From a virus, in IMG/VR virus record IMGVR_UViG_3300024518_002671, positions 1 to 23,501 of that record: a DNA stretch of 23,501 nt; one strand, written 5' to 3'. The position numbers were made by a program, and so were the translations under genes. Of this stretch, positions 20,409 through 23,501 are shown piece by piece. A model generated the notes under the pieces. It ran no database searches and had not been told where the DNA came from. It was given only the letters and a program-made list of their open reading frames with translations. Positions within the stretch are counted from its first letter, which is position 1; the number at the start of each line of letters is the position of its first letter.

Positions 20409-20446
20409 GCCTCGGGCCTGACGAGCCCCTTCGGGGGTCGCGAGGC
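20409..20446 (+). terminator. Compound stem-loop
   Basis: Outer GCCTCG/CGAGGC and inner GAGCCCC/GGGGGTC with a TTCG tetraloop. Located between the RHH gene and the 418-aa gene. No T-run, so the termination strength is uncertain. Confidence 0.5.
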
Positions 20447-20474
20447 ATGTCGCCGCGCGGCAGGGTTCAGTCAT

Positions 20475-20497
20475 GCGCGGATAAACGCGCGGGAGGG
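20475..20497 (+). promoter_or_regulatory. Hairpin plus GGGAGGG cassette with variant loop
   Basis: GCGCG-GATAAA-CGCGC (20475-20490), then GGGAGGG (20491-20497), eight bases before ATG 20506. Loop contains GGATAAAC, a one-base variant of the palindrome. Confidence 0.65.
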
Positions 20498-20505
20498 TGC
20501 CCGTC

Positions 20506-21762
20506 ATGGGATGGGAAGACGACCAGCGCGAGCGGTTGCGCTCGGGGTATTACAAGCCGCCTCCGTGGGGCGAGATGCCGTGGATTAGCGCGAGTTGGAA
20601 TTCTCCGATGTTTTCAGCGGCGCGCAGACTGCACTTTCCGCATGTCTCGCGCGATGAGCCAGCGAAGCTGGCCTACACGCGCAGCGCGGAGCATGGCGAA
20701 GCTGACCGCCAGACGAAGACGCGACCGGGGAAGTACCTCACCAAATTCTACGCGCGGCTTCTAGCGCCCGAGGCAATCGCCGAATGGGCGGCGGCATGGG
20801 GCGCTGCGGCGGCTCCACCGACGCTGGAAATCGCCTTGACGCCGGATGAAATCGAGGCCGTTTATACGAGCGGCCCGCGGTCCTGCATGTCGCATGAAGT
20901 GAGTCAGTACGATACGAACGGGGTTCATCCGACGCGCGCATACGGCGCCGGGGACCTTGGCATCGCCTACGTCCGAAATGACGCGGGCGATATTCAAGCG
21001 CGGTGTCTCTGCTGGCCGGAGAAGAAGCTCTACAGGGGGTTCTACGGGGACCCCGCTCGGCTGGAGCGCGTGCTTCAGGATGACGGTTACACGCGGGCGG
21101 AGGCTGGAGCATTCAACGGCGCCCGGTTGCTGCGGCTTCCGGTGCCGGATGCGGGCGACGAGCGGCTCGTAGCGCCGTATATCGACGCGTATGAGGTCAG
21201 TCTACTCGGCCCCGATGGCGCGGAGCACGAGGATTACATCTACGTGGACGCCAGGGGCAGCTACAGCCCCGGTACGCAAGGGGTTATTCGGGCATGTCCG
21301 ACGTTTAGATGCGGGCGCTGCGAAGACCAGTGCGACGAAGACGAAGGCCGCAGCGTAGGCGATGAGATATGGTGCGAATCCTGCGTAGACAATTCGTCTA
21401 TCTGGTGCTCGCACTGCGAGACGGCGCAGCCGGAAGATGATTACGAGTGTGTAAACGACGAGACATGGTGCCGGGCCTGCGCGGACGATGACGCGTTCTA
21501 TTGTGAGGAGTGCAGCGCCAGCTATCCGAGCGATGATGAGGTGTACGTGGAAAGCAAGGGCCGGTCATACTGCGAGGATTGCGCGCCGCCGCCCTGCGAG
21601 CACTGCGACGAGCGTGTAGAGCTGGTGACGACGAAGGCCGGAGAGGATCTCTGCGCGGATTGCGCGACCGAGTGCAATACCTGCGGAGACTTCTATCCCA
21701 GCGGAGACGTTGAGGATGGCGATTGCGAGGAGTGCCGGGAGGATGAGGAGGAAGCGGCGTAG
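20506..21762 (+). CDS. Five-fold zinc-ribbon protein, 418 aa
   Basis: ATG 20506, eight bases after GGGAGGG; a GTG at 20497 is less likely. The N-terminal 240 residues form an unknown domain with SGPRSCMSHE and HPTRAYGAGDLGIAYV, then WPEKKLYRGFYG. Residues 269-410 hold five tandem zinc ribbons, each CxxC, 15-19 residues, CxxC: 269-272/290-293, 301-304/322-325, 333-336/356-359, 364-367/383-386, 390-393/407-410. The ribbons are acidic, with few bases for DNA contact, so protein binding is more likely than DNA binding. Three palindrome copies or variants lie in the gene. No family name is known to me. Confidence 0.85.
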   Translation: MGWEDDQRERLRSGYYKPPPWGEMPWISASWNSPMFSAARRLHFPHVSRDEPAKLAYTRSAEHGEADRQTKTRPGKYLTKFYARLLAPEAIAEWAAAWGAAAAPPTLEIALTPDEIEAVYTSGPRSCMSHEVSQYDTNGVHPTRAYGAGDLGIAYVRNDAGDIQARCLCWPEKKLYRGFYGDPARLERVLQDDGYTRAEAGAFNGARLLRLPVPDAGDERLVAPYIDAYEVSLLGPDGAEHEDYIYVDARGSYSPGTQGVIRACPTFRCGRCEDQCDEDEGRSVGDEIWCESCVDNSSIWCSHCETAQPEDDYECVNDETWCRACADDDAFYCEECSASYPSDDEVYVESKGRSYCEDCAPPPCEHCDERVELVTTKAGEDLCADCATECNTCGDFYPSGDVEDGDCEECREDEEEAA

Positions 21763-21777
21763 CGTCTAAACGCGGCC

Positions 21778-21806
21778 TTGACATACCGCCATCGGTGGTG
21801 TATCTT
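21778..21806 (+). promoter_or_regulatory. Early promoter P3 with dyad in the spacer
   Basis: TTGACA, 17-nt spacer with ACCGCCATCGGTGGT, TATCTT (21801-21806). GTCTAAAC (21764-21771) stands just upstream of the -35 box, as at P4. Drives the structured leader and the 68-aa gene. Confidence 0.83.
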
Positions 21807-22057
21807 CTACCTCTCGGATGGAGGGAAGCGGACATATTGCAGGGCGGAACCCTCCCCGCCCGCCGGGAGTCGAGCGCGCCACCAGCGCGCTCCTCCCGGT
21901 ACACACATGCGCCTCCGGGGAAGCGCGGGGTCTAATGGTCTGCCTGCGGGCAATACATGACCGGGACCGCGCCCGGTCCCCGGAGCCGATTCTGACAGGC
22001 GGGGAAGCTGCGTTAGCGCACGGGCGCGCGGCTTCCCCGCCGGAGGGGCGTTTACAC
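21807..22057 (+). other. Highly structured leader RNA region after P3
   Basis: About 250 bases without a credible gene (only two micro-frames: 17 residues at 21907-21960 and 12 at 21957-21995). It contains three strong hairpins: 21863-21899 (7 plus 8 bp with a two-base bulge), 21963-21980 (GGGACCG/CGGTCCC) and 21998-22041 (perfect 11-bp GGCGGGGAAGC/GCTTCCCCGCC with an inner TGCG-TTAG-CGCA hairpin). GGAGGGG and GTTTACAC (22050-22057) follow, just before the next ATG. The arrangement could be a regulatory leader, attenuator or antitermination RNA. Confidence 0.65.
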
Positions 22058-22264
22058 ATGACACATCGGATCGGGCGTAATCTGGAGCACCGGCCCCGCT
22101 GGCGCGTGAGAATTGCGTATCACGTCCGCAAGCGGGCCGATGCGATTATCCGCGCGCACCATGAGAGCCGCTGGATCAAGGGCGGCACGGGCGCGGATCG
22201 GACCTGCGACGAGAGCTGCCCGTACTGCGGCTATGAGTGCGGAGACTGCGGCTCGCCGCGGTGA
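22058..22264 (+). CDS. Small basic zinc-binding protein, 68 aa
   Basis: ATG 22058; GGAGGGG lies nine bases upstream with the palindrome GTTTACAC filling the space between ribosome site and start. The body is basic (HRIGRNLEHRPRWRVRIAYH, then VRKRADAIIRAHHESRW), and the C-terminus has a cluster of cysteines (CDESCPYCGYECGDCG) that may bind one zinc. Likely nucleic-acid binding, by composition. No family recognised. Confidence 0.68.
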   Translation: MTHRIGRNLEHRPRWRVRIAYHVRKRADAIIRAHHESRWIKGGTGADRTCDESCPYCGYECGDCGSPR

Positions 22265-22353
22265 CTGCGAGCTGCGAGGCTCGCGCGCTTCACCGAAGCG
22301 GGGCACATGACTGCGGGCTGCGGGGCGAGGGCGAATTGATAGGAGCGAGGCGA

Positions 22354-22620
22354 ATGGCAGTGAAGTTCCACAGACAAGTTTTCGAGGTCGAGGGCTGCGG
22401 GCGTGTCCCCTATGACATGCTGCGCTACGACCGATGCTGGCCCGCCGACGAGCCGACGGCGCACCGGATCGAGAAGGCCCGCGCCGACAACACGGTGCGG
22501 CGGTTCCGGCTCATCCGGTACGTGGCCGACGACACGCACGAGCCCTGCGTGCCGCGTTGGGCGGGGTTCGGCTGGAAGATCGTGGCGGGCTCGATCCACA
22601 CGGAGAGGTTCCCGGTATGA
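22354..22620 (+). CDS. Conserved-looking phage protein, 88 aa
   Basis: ATG 22354 with AGGAGCGAGG in front. It has VPYDMLRYDRCWPADEP near residues 19-35 and PRWAGFGWKIVAGSI near the end. The 'FPxDMLRYDxxxP' and 'RWxSFxW' combination recurs, in my memory, in small early proteins of many phages with no known function. Ends in an ATGA overlap with the following gene. Confidence 0.72.
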   Translation: MAVKFHRQVFEVEGCGRVPYDMLRYDRCWPADEPTAHRIEKARADNTVRRFRLIRYVADDTHEPCVPRWAGFGWKIVAGSIHTERFPV

Positions 22621-22799
22621 GCGACGAGATACCGAGGAAGCACGACCCTGACCGCGATGCCTGCGAACTGTGCGATGGCACGCAGGGCACGCCGGGGAAC
22701 GAGAACATCATCGAGGGCGTCGTCGTCTGCGACTACTGCTCGGTGCAGTACCGCAAGGCGCTGGAGCTGGCAGCGGAGAGAGCACGATGCGCCCGATGA
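22617..22799 (+). CDS. Zinc-ribbon protein, 60 aa
   Basis: ATG at 22617 overlaps the previous stop (ATGA). Two CxxC knuckles, CELC (16-19) and CDYC (38-41), separated by 18 residues, form one zinc ribbon, of the same general kind as the ribbons in the 418-aa protein. A helical tail (RKALELAAERARCAR) follows. Function unknown. Confidence 0.72.
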   Translation: MSDEIPRKHDPDRDACELCDGTQGTPGNENIIEGVVVCDYCSVQYRKALELAAERARCAR

Positions 22800-23032
22800 A
22801 TTTCCCTCACCGCCGCGAGGCGAGGCAGCGCGAGGCAATCGCACGGGCCGACGCCCGCAGTGGGGCGCCCGCACCTGGGCAGCAGCTCAGCCTGAAGGAA
22901 TCCGTCAAGCACGGGCACCTGAAGGGCAGCGAGGCCGCGCTACTCGCGCGGGGCTTCTGGCAGTGCAGCGTGTCGAGCACGCGCACCGGCCGCTGGCTGC
23001 TGCGCCGATCACATGGAGGGATCAAGAAGTAA
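22787..23032 (+). CDS. Hypothetical basic protein, 81 aa
   Basis: Two in-frame starts: ATG 22787 (GGAGAG upstream, overlapping the previous gene by 13 bases) and ATG 22796 (ATGA overlap). I prefer the first because of the ribosome site. Very basic N-terminus (PHRREARQREAIARADARS), then LKESVKHGHLKGSEAALLA and WQCSVSSTRTGRWLLRRS. Might bind nucleic acid. No family recognised. Confidence 0.65.
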   Translation: MRPMNFPHRREARQREAIARADARSGAPAPGQQLSLKESVKHGHLKGSEAALLARGFWQCSVSSTRTGRWLLRRSHGGIKK

Positions 23033-23180
23033 TAGATCGCGCGACGCCGCCCCTCGGCAGAGGGGGGTAAGAGGCACTGCGCCCTGCCGGGGCGGTGTCA
23101 GGGCTATATCAGAGTCGCCCCTTCGGGGGAGCGGTAACAGGCCGTGGAGCCGGGTGGGAATCCGGTCGGATCGCGCGAGA
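23033..23180 (+). other. Structured non-coding stretch before tRNA-Leu
   Basis: No gene. Three stem-loops: CCCCTC-GGCA-GAGGGG (23050-23065), a CGCCC/GGGCG hairpin near 23079-23093, and a TTCG-loop GCCCC/GGGG(G) hairpin near 23112-23127, then GGTAACAGG and AGCCGGGTGGGAATCCGG. The last section faintly recalls pieces of a cobalamin riboswitch or a decayed tRNA, but no complete fold can be built. Could be a processed leader of the tRNA transcript. Confidence 0.45.
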
Positions 23181-23268
23181 GCCGGAGTGGTCGGAATTGG
23201 CAGACACGCCCGACTCAAAATCGGGTGCCCGTGAGGGCGTGCGGGTTCGACTCCCGCCTCCGGTACCA
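23181..23268 (+). tRNA. tRNA-Leu (anticodon CAA), CCA encoded
   Basis: Hand fold: acceptor GCCGGAG with CTCCGGT, D-arm GTC/GAC, anticodon arm CCCGA-CTCAAAA-TCGGG (anticodon CAA), long variable arm TGCCC-GTGA-GGGCG, T-arm GCGGG-TTCGACT-CCCGC, discriminator A, CCA encoded. The long variable arm and CAA make it leucine, reading UUG. 88 nt. Apparently intact. Confidence 0.94.
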
Positions 23269-23273
23269 GATCA

Positions 23274-23305
23274 GGGCGGCGGGTTTACACCTGTCGCCCT
23301 TTCTT
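23274..23305 (+). terminator. Intrinsic terminator with GTTTACAC at its apex
   Basis: GGGCGGCGGGT pairs with ACCTGTCGCCC (two G-T pairs) around TTAC, followed by TTTCTT. Directly behind the tRNA-Leu. The palindrome GTTTACAC is at 23283-23290. The best intrinsic terminator in the window. Confidence 0.78.
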
Positions 23306-23408
23306 CGTGCCGCGTGTTTATACGCCGCGCGTAAACGGTCCACTCACGTTTACACTCCGAGCTGCGGGGCGCGGGTTTAGACACGGAGCGTGGCACAGCC
23401 GTCTAAAC
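23283..23408 (+). repeat. Cluster of five GTNTANAC sites upstream of P4
   Basis: Sites at 23283, 23316, 23348, 23375 and 23401 (start positions), spacings 33, 32, 27 and 26 bp, plus a one-base variant GCGTAAAC at 23329-23336. Copies are GTTTACAC, GTTTATAC, GTTTACAC, GTTTAGAC, GTCTAAAC. The last ends seven bases before the -35 of P4. Spacing of roughly two and a half to three helical turns fits cooperative binding or an iteron-like array. Confidence 0.75.
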
Positions 23409-23414
23409 GTGAAC

Positions 23415-23443
23415 TTGACAAAGCAACACAAGTGGTGTATCTT
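23415..23443 (+). promoter_or_regulatory. Early promoter P4
   Basis: TTGACA, 17-nt spacer, TATCTT (23438-23443). The -35 and -10 and the GTGG before the -10 match P3, but the left half of the spacer dyad is changed (AAGCAACACAAGTGGTG), so it may escape the regulator that binds P1-P3 spacers. Preceded by the five-site cluster. Confidence 0.8.
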
Positions 23444-23481
23444 CTGTACCAGAAGCGCGGGAGGTCCGCGCTGGAGGCAGG

Positions 23482-23501
23482 ATGCAAGACTGTCAGGGAT
23501 A
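23482..23501 (+). CDS. Start of an early gene (partial)
   Basis: ATG at 23482 behind TGGAGG, 38 bases after the P4 -10 box. Only six codons are visible (M Q D C Q G). A hairpin AGCGCGG-GAGGT-CCGCGCT lies just upstream and carries a second GGGAGG in its loop region. Coding is inferred from promoter and ribosome site; the product cannot be judged. Confidence 0.5.

Larger units (their letters stand above)
15802..23408. repeat. Dispersed GTNTANAC palindrome family (26 copies)
   Basis: Start positions: 15802, 16799, 16887, 17246, 17509, 17590, 18225, 18551, 18953, 19010, 19258, 19306, 19524, 19725, 19781, 20124, 20380, 20860, 21449, 21764, 22050, 23283, 23316, 23348, 23375, 23401. All but two (16887 and 19010) contain TAAAC or its complement GTTTA. 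Near-copies: 16933, 17464, 19816, 20185, 20479, 21303, 23329. Only three copies lie left of 15.8 kb (133, 1680, 11494). The motif is an 8-bp dyad, typical of a dimeric DNA-binding protein, but many copies are also RNA hairpin loops. Confidence 0.85.

Noticed and set aside
16786-21994. 12-base repeat GCCGATTCTGAC at about 16786 and 21985
   Set aside because: A pair of 12-base matches is expected by chance in a window of this size.
21907-21995. Two micro-frames (17 and 12 codons) in the P3 leader
   Set aside because: No ribosome sites, and they overlap strong hairpins. They could be leader peptides but nothing supports it.
23128-23165. Cobalamin riboswitch fragment (GCCGGGTGGGAATCCGG)
   Set aside because: Only one short arm resembles it; the rest of the conserved core is missing and the next feature is a tRNA.
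15802-23408. CRISPR-like interpretation of the repeated word
   Set aside because: Repeats are only 8 bp, irregularly spaced, in both orientations and inside genes; there are no spacers and no cas genes.

Overview
This window looks like about 23.5 kb of a tailed-phage (or prophage) genome, roughly two-thirds G+C by eye. It has a P22-type long portal (about 700 aa with a coiled-coil C-terminus), a major capsid protein that resembles the SU10/DUF5309 group, an SU10-type head-tail adaptor and a nozzle-like protein. Together these suggest a short-tailed virus. The host cannot be named. It should be a G+C-rich bacterium that uses Shine-Dalgarno initiation and sigma70-like promoters. No integrase, replication gene, lysin or tail fibre is visible.

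Left and centre (1-16494, minus strand): one long leftward late unit. It starts with a tRNA-Phe and continues with two small membrane proteins and an accessory stretch (a zinc-knuckle protein, a DUF6197-like protein, a von Willebrand A protein, an exported Ig-like protein, a Fic-family AMPylase-like protein and a phage ABA-sandwich protein). Then come the packaging and head genes: a small terminase-like protein, a 441-aa unknown, the large terminase, portal, scaffold, major capsid protein, several small beta-rich head proteins, adaptor and nozzle. Most genes overlap as ATGA, GTGA or TGATG, as in a translationally coupled operon.

Right arm (16930-23501, plus strand): many small, mostly unrecognised early-type genes. 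A ribbon-helix-helix-like and an XRE-type regulator come first, then a SprT-like metalloprotein, tiny membrane proteins, a second ribbon-helix-helix protein, a 418-aa protein with five tandem zinc ribbons, small zinc-binding proteins and a tRNA-Leu. At least four sigma70-like promoters are present; three share a dyad (CCGCCATCNGTGG) in the 17-nt spacer.

The most unusual thing is a dispersed 8-bp palindrome, GTNTANAC: 26 copies between 15.8 and 23.5 kb against 3 in the left 15.8 kb. Many copies form the apex of GC-rich hairpins whose stems differ but stay complementary. Several sit in a hairpin plus GGGAGG ribosome-binding cassette just before a start codon, one caps an intrinsic terminator, five cluster in 126 bp before the last promoter, and others lie inside genes, where they are written with A/T-rich codons. 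I read this as an arm-wide regulatory network, comparable in concept to the stoperators of mycobacteriophage L5 or the start-associated sequences of cluster K phages, with a different sequence. The protein that reads it is not known; the ribbon-helix-helix and XRE proteins are candidates.
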